From Tenrec ecaudatus (lineage: Eukaryota; Chordata; Mammalia; Afrosoricida; Tenrecidae), in NCBI RefSeq assembly GCF_050624435.1, contig NC_134539.1:147158525-147222524 (forward strand): a stretch of DNA of 64,000 nucleotides, in the 5' to 3' direction. A program made the translations under genes and the position numbers. The notes beneath the pieces are model-generated. The model had not been told where the DNA came from and did no database searches. It worked only from the letters and a program-made list of their open reading frames with translations. Shown one piece after another: positions 21,179 through 35,355 of this stretch. Numbering within the stretch: position 1 is the first letter of the stretch; every line of letters starts with the position of its first letter.

Positions 21179-24100
21179 GTATGTTTGCAAGTTTGCATAT
21201 TTCCACATTTGGCAGTGTTCTTTTGTTTCATAACCTAATGATTCTTGTATGTTGCTTTTTAACGAGTAGACATAATTTATTAATTTGAGGTGCCCTCTAG
21301 TTGCATTTGTTAAACTTGGAGACTCATAGCAGTCATAAAAATTAATTTTAAATTGGAAGGATTTGCAGTATTACTCATGCTGAAAATGACAGTGAGAAAA
21401 CTTTCAATGTCCAGGGAATATTATCATGATTATTGCTGCTACCACATGTGCACACAGAACCAAGGAACTCAACATTTTTTGGCTCGAAAAATGGAGGGAT
21501 TTTAATTTGGCCAGCTTCTGTATAAAAAGGAGACACCCACAAAGATAAAATCTAAGAATGATGACCAGGTAACACCACTGATTCCATCGGTAGGTAGACC
21601 AACTACTGGCAGCAACCTGGAATCTCAGTGCCTTCACGCAGCACAGAGTTTGTCTTGCACTCGTTCCTCACTGTCAATCGGGTGCTTGGTAGAAACGGAA
21701 TGGATGTGGATGAGTGAAGGCATCGTCTTCATTTCGTCATTCATCTAAGGCTGCTGCTTCGTCTAAGGATGCTGCTTCATCTAAGGCTGCTTCCATCTCC
21801 TACATCTTAAAGTGCTCCACTGTATCCTGTGCATCCACTTATAAGGAAAGAGAGAAGCAAAGACAGAGAGTTGTAGAAGGCTGGACCTGGTCCCAAAAGC
21901 CAGGCTGGGAAGGGATGCACATCATCTCTGCTCACATTGGGTTGGCCAGGATTCAATGCCATAGCTCCACTTAATTGGAGTGGAACAGATGGGGAAGAGG
22001 CGGAAAATGTGGTCTAGCTTTGTGCCGGGGCTGAAGAGATCATGGACTGTCTCTAGGCCATCTCTACCACCCAATTCCACTTTATTTTCTCTAGTTTACA
22101 ATACAAGGGCATGGCAACCCACACATCTATTGCTATTTGCTACTTTGATCTCACCTTTGTGTCAATAAATCTGGAATCCCCTATAACTCTAGAGTAACCC
22201 TGCCACGGGCTGTTATTAAAAGTAAAACCAATTTGATGTATTTCGCCTGATTCTAGAATCCAAAACATTACAATGAAGCTCCCTGCGTTTGCCTCTAATC
22301 TGTGGCGCAAACGCAGAAAGCTTCACCCTGGGCATCATCCTTTTAGCTTTCATGGTGGCTCTATGGCGGGTTAAATTCTAATGCAAACGTTTTGGAGGCA
22401 CGTGACTATCATGTCAGAGTCCATCCTTCATTGTGTGCCTTGTGCTCAGAAGGTCTGAGAGCAGGGAGTTAAGGCCAAACTGGATGACCATGTCGGTCTT
22501 TATCACCTGCCTATTGCTCTTTGATGTCGATTGAGCTGTTGAAGCGAATGTCATCTAAATGTCTTCTTTTGTCTACATATTTTAGGAATGGGGCCTCCCC
22601 GTACTTTTAGGACTGTATATGGGCCTATTGTCATATTTCAGAATAAATGACTATATTCCTGGAATACCTCCTCAGGAGCTTGGAAGGGTAGATACATTTA
22701 ACAGATCTTATGTTGAGGTGGTGTACACACCAGTCTCCAATCGGACGCAGCAGATAATGGACAAAGTAGCATCCGCTCCTTTTTTGAAAGGTGAGTGTAC
22801 CAATGGGAAAAAGTGTCCTGAGACTATGTTACTTGATAGGGTGCTTGCATGTGAAATTTGTAGTGACAGGTAGAGGACAGCTAGATGATTATTAGATCAC
22901 AGTCCAAGTCTGGGGAGCTTCTGTTTGTTCGCTTGCTTTGCTCTCCCACACGTGGCCTTTTAGCCCTTGCACTTTGACGGAAGTCCATTTGAGGGAGGCC
23001 CTCAATTCAACTGTCATGTTCCTGAACAATTGATCCATAATTTCAGATTTTCAGAACAGTGTCCTGGAGAAATAGAGTTACTTGCTGGTGGTGGTGGTGG
23101 TGGTGAGTGCGATCCCTAGGGAGACGCATGCTTGTAATGTAGGAGGGGTGGGGGAAGCACATCTAAATAACAGAGAGTAGGGTAGGTCTATTGAATGATC
23201 ACTTCAGAACTATGAAAAATACGAACAGACGGTCTGAAGATGATTTTGCACACGATGTAACTTGTAAGCCTCTTCACCCTAAATGAGGTGTCAGGTGACT
23301 GGAGTGAACACAATGGCATTCGAGGTGTTGTCTGGCTCTCTATGCTTTGGTCCTCAAACTTGGTGGCTACCATGACCTTGCGGTCTCAGTCCCAGTGTAA
23401 GATGAAGGTCATGAGAGGGGCTGGTGCTTCAGTAAGTCTGAATTTGGCCCTGACTTGTAGCTACAATCATCCCTGGTATTTTTTCCTGCTCCCGTTCTTT
23501 TTCACACAATTATGCATGTGCGATTAATTAAAAAAATGTAACGGAAACTTTCCCTGTTGCCTGCTATTTATTCTAGGAAAACGCATCCTTCCTTTCTCCT
23601 GAGTCTTGATTCTAAAACACTCTGGATGCACAATTTCCTTGCTTGCCTTTCTGGAAGAGTTGGAATTTCCAGGGCAAATTGTTCTTAGTTTAATCGAATG
23701 GGGGGCATTTGATGATTCACTTGGGTCTTCCATTCTGTCTTGGTGAACTTCTATAATATTATTTTACGTATAATTTTGCCCGATAATCCATAGGAAGAAG
23801 GGTTGTTGGAGCGCGAGATGAAACTGCCTTGGATAAGCTTATTTTGGACAACACCCCACACAGCATGGCAGTCATTTTTAACGATGCTTTTTCATACAAG
23901 CTAAAGCATTTTCAAGGTTATGGAATTCCATATATAAAAGAAGAACACTTATCAGGTGACTTTCTCTGTAACATATTATCATTTTTTAATGTTTGCAACA
24001 AACGGTATGTGGGGGATGGGTGACACAGATGCTTTCAACCACGTGTGAGTAAAAAGATAAATCGCATTTTATTGCCCAATTTATTCCTAGGTTCATTGGA

Positions 24101-27100
24101 TCCTCCCACTAAGGATGCTCCTCAACAAAACCAACATGTAGACATTCAGCTCAACAGATACAAAGTGTAGCACATACCAAAGCAATCCAAGCAGGTCTTT
24201 TAAGTTTAGGTCAATGGATTGCCTTTGAGGCACTTCAGTGCAGAACCATAATCAGAGCAGAGCTATAATTAGATTTTCAAGGGTAAGAAGCTTTCTGTAT
24301 TTAGGCCCCGGGACAAGAGTGAAGGAGGGCCAGGGAGGATAAATACAATAACACCTGCTAGTTAGGATGACAAGACTTCATCTTACATCCTTTGGACTAT
24401 TGTCAGGAGAAACCAGTCCCTGGAGAAGGCCATCATGTTTGGTCAAGTGGCAGTGGCGGTGGTGGGGTGAGAAAGAGGAAAGCCCTGGATGAGATGGATC
24501 GACACTGTGGCTGCAGAAATAGGCTCAGGCATAGGGACAATTGTGAGGACGGCCTAAGACAGGACAGTGCAGTATTCTGTGGTGTACAGGGTCCCTATCA
24601 GTCGGAGCTAACTCAATGGCACCTAACCACAAAGACAAGTTAGCTGATGGCGGCAACTTCGTCCAGAAAACAGACGCCTGAGGATAGAGGCACAGGACTT
24701 TGAGGACCTTTAGGAAGTACCAAGGAGCCCTGGTAGTACAGTGGGTTACCCACTGAGCTGCTAATTGCAAGGTCTGCAGTTCTAACCCATGAACTACTCT
24801 TGGGAGAAAGATGAGGCTGTCTACATTGGTAAAATTTATAGTCTCAGAAACCCAAAAGGGCAGCTCCACTCTATTTTACAGGATTGATATGAGTCAGAGT
24901 CAGCTGGATGGCAATGGGTTGGGTTCAGGAAGTAAAAGGTGCCCTGGTGGTGTTGTGGTTTAGGATCGAGCTGCTAATCATGAGGTTACCTGCTCAAATC
25001 CACCTTGAGAGAAAGATGAGGCTATCAGCTCCCATAAGGATTTGTAGTCTTGGAAATCCTACATCAGGTCTCTGAACCAGAATTGAGTTAATGCCAGTGT
25101 CCAGTGTGGTGTATGGATTCAACACTTGGCTGCTCACCTAAAGGTTTTTTTTTTTTCTAGCCCACCCAGCCACTTCTTAGGAGAAAAATGTGACATTCTC
25201 CTTCTGTAAAGATTGACAGTCTTGAAGAGTCTATGAAGGGACTTAGACTCTGGCATGTTTTGTCATGAGTTGGAATCCACTCAATGGCAGTGAGTTTGGT
25301 TTGGTTAGGAAGTAGAATGAATCCGTTTCAGAACAGTCTCCTTTTCTGTTCCTTCACTGAGTGTCTACTGTGTCCCTTACTATTTTCAGCTCTGGTAAAT
25401 CGAGTGAACAAAACAAACAGTCAGCTTCCATGGAACATTCCAGTCAGAGACAGGAAAAGGGTGGGGACACAATCCACAACAGAACACAGAAATTGGCACT
25501 CTGTCCAAAAAACCAAAGCCAAACTCACTGCCATCAAGTCATAGAATGTCATAGTGATGCCAACGCATAGCAACCCTACAGAACAGGGTAGAACTGCCCC
25601 TGTGAGTTTACCTTTACTGGAGAACTCTCACTCTTTACGGGAGTGGAAAGCCCCATTTTTCTCCCGAGGAGCTGGCCGGTGGTTTCAAACTGCTGACCTT
25701 CCCAATCACAGCCCAATGTGTAACCATTCGGTAGTGATAAAAGCAACAACGTGATGAGATTGACTGCTAAGAGGAGCCACGTTAGATATTTTATTTTGTT
25801 GACCACAAGTCTTCTATGATGAGGTGAGTTTTGAGAAGACGGGGAAATGCAGAGAGGGTATGAGGCACATATCTGGATTTCTTCTACCAGTACTCACTGC
25901 TATTAAATCAATGTCAACCCATAGCCACTCCACAGGACAGAGCAGAACTGGCATTGGGGTTTCCCAGGCTGTAACTCTTCATGGGAGTAGAAAGACTCGT
26001 TCTCCATCGGAGTAGCCAGTGATTTTGAACCACTGACCTTGAGGTCAGCAGCCCAATGTGTAACCACTACACCAACAGGGCATTTGGAGAGAGCGAGCAT
26101 TCACGTGCAAAAATAGTTCTAGTGCTGGCACTTTAGGTGATTGGCGGACCAGCGAGAAGGGAGTCCTCCTTGACTGGAGTGTAGTGTTGTGTGATTTTCA
26201 AATTCCTTTTTCATTCTGAGCTGAGGTCTGCTGGAAGAAAACCCCTTATTAATCCCTTTAGTTGGCTCTCTTTCTCTGAGTGGTTGAGAGTTCTGCCTGG
26301 TGGAGCTTTCTCTCGATTGTTTTCTCCTGGGTTTTACTTTCTGACTCTCCACACCGCCCTGGCTCTGTAACAATGGCGGTGCTTTGTACTCGCAGCTCAC
26401 TGCTGGATGGGATATAACGAGTTTTGGTGTACACAGATGGTCTACTGGATGAACGGATTCGTGACCTTACAAACGGCCATAAATGCTGCTATTATTGAAG
26501 TAAGTGTTTCATTGAGAAGGTCTCATAATTAACAGAAACTTCCTCTGGAGACCTCAAGATTTTGATGAAGGATGACATAGACTCATAGGTCTTTAGTATT
26601 TATCTATAATGCACATACAAGCTTACTTTGTAGGCTCTACAAATCCCATTCCAGGCCACTACGAAAAAGCAAGGGTTGGAATGAAGTGAGTCACACACAG
26701 ATTGTTGTTTCCTAGTGTATATGAATAAACGTTAGGTGGACACTACACTTTTCATCTATTATGAAAAAGTTTGAAAATGACCAACATGTAACAGACAGAA
26801 CATGACCACATGACATTGGAAAAATGGCCCCAGTAGACTTGCTGGATGCAGGGGTGCCCTAAACCTTCAGTTTGTCAAAACTGCAGTATCTGTAGGATAC
26901 AACAAAGTGAAGCACAATACAATGAAACAGGCCTGCACTGAAAGGTGCCCTGATGGCCTTGTGGGTTAAAGATTGGGCTACTAACTACAAGGTGAGAAGT
27001 TCAAACCCCCCAGTCACTCCCTGAAGCAAAGGATGAGGCTTTCTACCCCTATAAAGATTCACAGTTTCAGAAGCCCTAGAAAGCAGTTTCAAAGCAGAAT

Positions 27101-30100
27101 CGATTTTGCAGCAGTGGGTGGTAGTAGTTACCTGTATAGAAATGTAGAAATTGGATTTATACAAAAGATCATGTTGTCTATCCCAAGCTTTTCATTTTAA
27201 TATAATTGTAGGCTCACAGGAAATCTCAAAATCAAAGTACAGAACAGTCCTATGGACTCTTTACCCAGTAACCTCCCCCCTACCCCAATGACTGTGCTTG
27301 ACTGCCAATTTCAGGAGTTGACTACTATTCAAACCCACCCAATGAGATCATGGAATATCGGCAGATGACCCACTGCTGTAATGATTACAGCAAAAACAAC
27401 AAAACAAATAAAGTCCATGGAGAAGTTCTCTGTGTAACAAGTACCTGGAGTTGTCTTGAGTCTCCATGGACTCCACAGTAGCAGTTTGTTTTGGTTTATT
27501 GTTATGCATACAATGAGTGTTGCTGTTGTTAATTGCTGTCCAGTGCCACTGGGTAGGTTTGAGCTGATGAGACTTTGGGGCAGTAGCCTGGTGCAAACTA
27601 TTGGCAGCACGCAGAGACCTCATTCCCAATATTTTAAAAAACAAACTCAAACCCATTGTGTCCACTGTGGCTCATAGTGATCCTGTAGGACAGAGTAGAA
27701 CTGTCCCCAATCGTTTATAAACCTGTAATCTTTAGGGATTACCATTTACCCCTTCTTTCTCTCTGGGAATGGCTGGTGAGTTTGAACCACTGACCTCTCG
27801 TGCAACACCAGGGCTAATGGCATACTATAGTAGTGTTACCTTTGGGAAACTGACATTGGTGCACTCTGTGCAGGTTCACATAGCACTTGGTTAACTGGTA
27901 CAAACCAAAAAGTTTATTCAGATTTTACCCATTTCTCTACATCAACTAATGATTGTGTTGGTTTAAACCCTTTTTTAGATCACAACAAATCACTCTGTGA
28001 TGGACCAGTTAATGTCGGTTACTGGTATCAATATGAAGGTGTTACCTTTTATTTCTAAGACCCTATTTCAAAACGAGACATTTATGCTCTACTGCTTGAC
28101 TTATTTCTCCCCGTTTATATACTTTGCATCACTCAATGTCACAAAAGAAAGAAAAAGGCTTAAGGACTTGATGAAAACAATGGGACTGCGAGATTCTGCT
28201 TTCTGGTGAGTGCTTCATCCACGTGGTGGCGGTGGGAGTAGGTCATTGCCATGAGTCAGCCCTGACTCCTCCTTCCCTAGTGCAATGGGGCTTCATCCTA
28301 TGACATCGTCATCATCATTGGGAGCCTTGAGTCCAGCATGGCCGCTATGATGTATTTTTAGTGCCCTCCTTCCTACAGAGTGAGACCCCATCATACCGTG
28401 GGTTAAGTATTGAAAAGTCTGTGATTTGAGCCCACCAGCTGACTATGGGGGAAAGATGTAACCCTCTGCTCCCATCAAGACTGGAGACCTTATGGAGCAG
28501 ATCCTATCAAATCACTATCAGTCAGGCTCAACTCCAAGGTACCACAGTGAGTGACTTTGCCTTCCTTCAGGGCTCAACCGCTAGCTCCACATTGCACCTT
28601 CTTCTTTTATAATCAGTAAGATTTTCATCGGCTAATCTTTGGAAGTAGACCATCAGGTCTTTCTTCCTAATCTGTCTGAGTACAGAAACACCCCTGGACA
28701 CATGTTCACCCTGGGTGATGCTGCTGGTGTTTGGAATACTAGGGGCATGGCTTCCAATATCGCAGCAGCATGCCAGCCACCATTGACATGACGAGCTAAC
28801 TTGTGGGGGAGGGGAATTGATGTAGGTCATATTAATAAACAATGAACTTAGGGGAGAGTGAAAAATTACTCTTGTTTCAGAACATCTTGATTTAAAGTTC
28901 ATACATTTGCTAAGTTTTCTTTTGTTTGGACTTCCAAACTTTAGTTTTGCTAAATTTTGGCAAGCCAAACAGGGATTATAATTTGCTGAGCACTTTTTCT
29001 GTGCCATGACTGTGCTACTGTAAAATCACTGCCATTGAGTCAATTCTGACTCACAGTAACCTTATGTAGAGTTTCTGAGACTGCAAATCTTTAGGGGAGC
29101 AGACAGTCTCATTATTCTCTCTTGGAGTGGCTGGTAGATTTGAACCATCAACCTTGCAGTTAGCAGCTCAATACCTAACCACAATGGGGCTCCTGCCAGT
29201 GCTATCCCAAAAAAACCTAAACTCACAGCTATCAGGTCAAGGAATCCTGGTGGTATAGTGGGTTATGAGTTGGGCTGCTAATTACAAGGTCAACAGTTTG
29301 GAGCTACCAGCTGCTCCTTGGAACAAAGATGCAGTTTTTACTGTGGTAAAGATTTATAGTCTTGGAAACCAACAAGGGCAGTTCTACTGTGCCCTATAGG
29401 GTCTCAGTGAGACAATGTAACCAGAACACCTTAATTCTGTAGTAGAAATACCATTACGTAGTTTGAAAACAAAACAAGAATGTGAGGTCAAAGAAAATAC
29501 ACATATACATACATGAGTATGTATGCACTTGTATTATAATAAAAACAAACAATTGAGGGACAGATACAAAGATCTAGCAAAATAATAGCAACTTGAAATG
29601 CAAACAGTGAAAGCTCCAAACTTCCAAGTCTTCAAAGAAGAAGTTTGTGATGCAATTACTTTGCAAATTCTACTGTTTAGGAAAAAAGGTGGGGTGGGGA
29701 GTGAGGGAGAGGAGGGATAAGCTGGATATTTTACCTCAAAATAAATGCACTGTTTTTGTTACTGAGTCCCAAAGAAGAGTTCTCTGTGCACAAAATTTAT
29801 CAAGAAAACGCTCTTTATAGATATGAAAGCAATGAGGAGCTATTTCACACCTGACTTGAAGGCATTGAGTTTTGAAAGTCACGTACCTCCCTGGAAGAGT
29901 ACTTGGCTTTTCTAGAATTATCTTTTATCAGTAGGGAGACATTCAGTTTCTACAGACACAAGTTGTGAAATATCAAAAGAAGAAACAGTTTTGGAATGAG
30001 AAGGGGAATTTTGTAGGGAACTTGGGAAAGCACAAGGAATAAACCCTGGAACCTTCTAGAAGTCTCTAGAAACCATCCTTGCTGGAGGGACAAACAGGGG

Positions 30101-33100
30101 GTACCTTTATCAATGAGGCCTCCCCTCAGTCCAGGGTGCCTCTGTACCCACCTGAGACCAGGAAGAATGGAGTCAGCTCTAAATAAAGTCAGAAAGGAAT
30201 TGGTATTTGAGTTGGGTTCATCCTCTGTAGCTTAAAGATTCTTAGTACTCGGGTGAAATGGAATCTGCATTTTTTTTAATGGGTGCTAGCTGAGGTTTGG
30301 CTATAGGTTCCTTAAAATTCCCCCCTGCCCTTAGCACTGGTTCATTTTTCTACATAACCGTTTTCATCTCCTTCATCTGCAAGTCTTCTCCCCTGAGAGA
30401 GTTTTCAGCTCCTCAGTGAAGCGATTCCTTTCTGGAGGCCGGAAGTGGGTTCTGCAGAGTGTGTATGGTGCTTCCCAAAATGTGGATATTTTTAACATAA
30501 CCGGAATCATTGGAATGATAGGAATTTAAAAAAATTGGAGGCACATAAACAAACACCGAATTCAGCAGGAGCAGGAGCTGCTGGGATCGACTGATGCCAT
30601 TTTAGCTTGGTTGCTGATTTACCTGGTAACCTTAGATAACTGAAAAGAGGAATTACTGTTTCCCTTTCTAGGACCTCTGGGTATAAAGCAGTTACTCTTT
30701 GGGTGGCTAAGCCCCTGGCCAGCAGTTTGAAACCACCAGCCACTCCCTGAGAGAAAGATGAGGCTTTTTACTCCTGTAAAGATTTGCAGCCTTGGGACAC
30801 CCAGGGGCAGCTCTATTCTGTCCTCGAGGGGTGCTATGAGTCGGAATTGACTCGATGGCTGTTCATTTGGAATCTTTGAAGGAAAGTGACCACCTGCCTG
30901 ATGCGGTCTTGAAGAATAGTCAAGTTATCATGGCCCATATAGGCCGCCATAGTTTCTTGATTGATCAGCAGCTGTTAAGTTCCCCTCCAGCTCAACAAAT
31001 GGAATAGTTTTCAAATAACTCTTGTGCCTTTTCCTAAAAAATCATATACAAGAATGTTCTTAGTGGCATTGTGATAGTAAATAATAATATTAAAATAAAA
31101 AATACCGTATATACTCAAAGCCAAGTTTTTCCAGCACATTTTAATGCAGTTTTTGTGGTAAAATTAGTTGCCTCATTGGATATTTGGGCCAGCTTATACT
31201 CGAGTATATACGGTCATTTGAATCAAACTGTCAGCACATAAGAGAATATATTCATGAGAAATATCAATATTTTGAGGTAGTACCCAGTATTGAACCACAC
31301 AGCTGCTCTATGGGGTAAAGACTCGGTGGTTTGTTTCAGTAAAGATTACAGCTGAGAAAACTGTGGGGGCAGCTCTTCTTTGTCGTATGTGGGCCTTTTG
31401 AGTCAGAATTGATTCAGTGGCACCCAACACGAAGTATATAATGTTGGTTGATAAAAGCAATTTGCAAAAGAGTATGCCCAGCATCCTTCTAAATACACAA
31501 CAGGTATGGTACAATAAAATGGCACAGAACTAATAACCCAAACTGTAGACCCATATAGCCATGTCAATACTCACAGTTACATAATTGGCTTGGGCATCCT
31601 TTCTGATTGGTTGATACCTGTGCTGTACCAGCATTCAGGGTCTTCAGTATCACCTGTGTGCATATCTAGTAAAGGAAGTAAAACTGTATGAGAACTCCAA
31701 GCAGTATGTTTAGGAAAACAGTGTTCTTTCTTTGGGGGCAGAGAAAGGATACCCGAGCGCAGAAAAAGGTTGGACAGAGGGACTCCACTACGTCCCTTGT
31801 AGTTATAACTGTACCTGCTAGAAGCACAATCACTGTTTTATTCTCTACATATCACTGTATGTTTTACTTCATGTGTCCTAATGATTTCATAAAAGCTTAA
31901 CATGATTTCACTTTTCATCTCCCTTAGGCTTTCTTGGGCTTTGACTTATGCTGGCTTCATCTTCATTATTTCCATGTTAATTACAATTGTGATTACATCC
32001 ACCAAAACAATTGTCATGACGGGATTTATGGTCATATTTACCCTCTTTTTCCTATTTGGCTTGTCTCTGGTAAGTTCACCCCCCCCCCCCTATTGACTGT
32101 GCCTTTGCCTGCTTCTGGTCTCAGCTCTACTGAGCAAGTATGAATGGTCTCCATACGGTCCCCTTTCTGAGAACTCCCTACAAACAAACTCTGTTTTATA
32201 TCCAGGTCTGACTTGACAAAATGATCCATCAAAAAGGGGAAAAAACCCCAGAAAGAATGCCAAACATTTTACATGTTTTCTTTTCTTCCTAAAATATGCC
32301 AAGGTCATGAATGGCCGTGCTGTGCACGTTATCTTCCTCTGCAAGGGCCCCTGGCACATAGCCCCATAACTCTTTGCCCTGTGATATCCCACCTTGCAGT
32401 AACTTCCAATTTCATTCTCCCTTCTCTGACAAGGGCCTCTGTATATTTCCCTTCCAGGATGTTTTCTGCAAAGTGTCTGTCAGCTGTTAGTTATAACATC
32501 AGAAAACAAAAACTTAAAAAGACCAGGTAACTGTGAGTTGCTTCTGACTTGTGGGTCTGGCTAATAGGCTTTTTAAAGGCTGTGCTTTGTTTTTAAATAG
32601 CTCATTGGCCCTTTCTTCTAAGGCACTTTTAAAGGCACCTCAGCCCTTTAAGTTAGCAGACAAGTACACTGTGTTCGGCCAGGTTGACTAGGGAAACAAA
32701 TCCAGCGACACTCATCTATGTGTGAGAAAGAGCTTTAGATCAAGAAATAATTATATACCAAGAGTCCAACTCATGTCCCTGAGTTCAAAACTAGTCCATA
32801 AGTCATTCTTCAGACTCACACAGCCACATACAATGATGCAGAGTGCAGGAAGAGCAGAGGCCGGTGCATGCAGAGTCTTGTGTATCCACGGTCAGTGGCA
32901 ACCTGGCAGGGCTGCGGCAGCTCTCAGGGTGACCAGCAAGCAGGAGAGTGGAGACAGAGAGATTTCCCAGACCCTCCTTAGCAGACAACCACCCAAACAA
33001 GGAGGCATCATCAGGCTGTGACCTGATTGACAGATTGGATACCAGCCCCTACACTTTTATCTTCAAGTTGACATACAATTGCATAGCTCTCACATACACA

Positions 33101-35320
33101 GACCATTCCACACCACTCAGGAATTCCGAGGCCATTCATTGAGGTTTTTCAACTTCTCATTTCTACATTTCTACCTTTTCCCCAGCCCTTCCTCCAACTT
33201 TTTCCTACCCTCTTCTTAGTAATAAAAGCAGGGAGTCTGGGCAGTCATATTGATGTGAACTAGGAGGTCAGAGTGGGGACTCAAAGCTCATCTGTAGACC
33301 ATTGGACTTCCCCTCACAAAAGGGTCACAAGGAAGGGACGAGTCAGTCAAGGTGCTGTATAGCACCGACGAAACACACAATAGTTTTTTAATGCTAGTTT
33401 TTTAATGTCCCCCCAACCCCATTACCATGACCCTAGTTCTACCTTACAAATCCAGCTAGACTGGAGCATGTACATTAGTACAGATAAGAGCTCTCAACAC
33501 ATGGAATCCAGGACAGATAATCTCTTCAGGAATTGTAGTGGTAGTAGTGATACTAGGGGGAAAGGGGAAGGGAGAACGGGAAGAAAGGGGGAACTGATCA
33601 CAATGATCAACGTATGACCCACCGCCCCCTCCCAGGGGAACGAACAACAGAAACGTGGTGAGGGGAGAGAGCAGATGGTGTAGGCTATGAAAATAGCAAT
33701 AATTTATAATTTATCAAGGGTTCACAAGAGTGGGAGGGAGTTGATACCATGGGCTCAAGTAGAAAGAAAATGCTTTAAAAATGATGATGGCAACATATGC
33801 ACAAATGTGACCTATAAAATTAATAAACGGATTGTTTTAAGAGCTGTAAGAGCCCTCAATAAAATGATTTTTCACATAAGAGAGATAAGGAGCTCTGGCG
33901 AGGCAATGGTTTCATGTTGCACTGCTAACTGCAGGGTCAGCAGTTCGAGCCCACCAGCTGCTCTGTGGAAGACTGGCGGGACTGTCTGCTCCTATAAATT
34001 TTCACAGCCTTGGAGACTTAAAGGGGCAGCTCTACTCTGACCACAGCGGAATCCTATGAGCGGAATCCTCAATAGCAATGGGAGGGTTTGAAAGCAAGTT
34101 GAGGGAAGGATGGAGACCAATCGTATCAATACTTTCATCATTGTTTCAGTGATAGGTATAAAGGCCCCGGTGGTGTGGTCCTAACAGCGACTCTCTGTGA
34201 ACAAGTAGATGAAGCCCACTCTCTCCTCCCTCTCTCAGATAACATTGGTGTTCCTGATGAGCGTGCTACTGAAGAAAAGCTCCCTCACCAGTTTGGCTGT
34301 GTTTGTCCTTACTCTCTTCTGGGGGTGTGTAGGATTCACTGTGTTGCACAAGCAAATTCCTTCATCTCTGGTGTGGATTTTGAGTATTTTTAGCCCCTTT
34401 GCCTTCACTTCGGGGATGGCTCAGGTAAGAACGTGGTTAACTGGTTCATTATTGAACTTTGAAAAATGTTATATTTCATGACTCTCGATAATCAACGTAC
34501 TCTTCAAAATCTTAACTTGGGTTCTAAGTGATTCTTCTACTATAAAGTTATGTATCTATCATCTATCTATCTATGTATTTATTTTTAAGCACAAGGGAAG
34601 AAATTTAATGGAGCCCACACAAGAAACCCTAGAGGGGCCAGCATACCCTATTGTGTTAGTGTGCCCAGCAAAGGATCACACCATTCACTGTACCCCCAAA
34701 TCCCAGAGGGCCTCCTCTTGAGCTGAGCCCTAAATCCCCAGAACTGAAAGTTATTTTTTTAAAGCTTAAAAAACAAACAAACAACCTTTCTATTGCGGAT
34801 TGGGTGGTGAAGGTTTGCTGAGCAGATACATTTTCTGTTCAATAATTTATTCCCATTTCATTTCCTGTCATTGCAATCCACACAAAGCATCACTTACCTT
34901 ATGTCCTTCCCGTGTTTCCCATTTCCATTCTTGTTCCTAATGCTTCTGCACTTTGTCCTTGGACACGTGCTGTATTCCAGAGGGTTTCCAAGGCTGTGAC
35001 CTTTCTAAAGTAGAGCATCTAGCTTACTTGTCAAGATGATTGCTGAGTGCCATTGAACTACTGACTTTTCAATTAGTTATCCATCGGTAAGCTGCCAAGG
35101 ATTTTGTCTCGCTTGGATCCACAATCAATACTCATGGAGGCAGCAGTTCAGAAATCAACAGACATATTTAATTTGGCAAATCTGCTGCACAAGACTCCTT
35201 GAAGAGTTGAAAAGCAAAATATCTTAGAAGAAATGTAGTCAGAATTCTTCTTAGAAGTAAGAATGGTGAGATTCTGTCTCACATAATTTGGACATTGTGT
35301 TCTCTAGAGAAACAAAACCT

Positions 35321-35355
<35 letters not shown>

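Noticed and set aside
22619-22873. ORF extending past coding exon 2
   Set aside because: The codons after 22790 are intron; the GTGAGT donor and the phase of the next exon fix the end.
28567-29007. 146-codon reverse ORF
   Set aside because: It is assembled from an RTE 5' fragment and adjacent intron; no family match.
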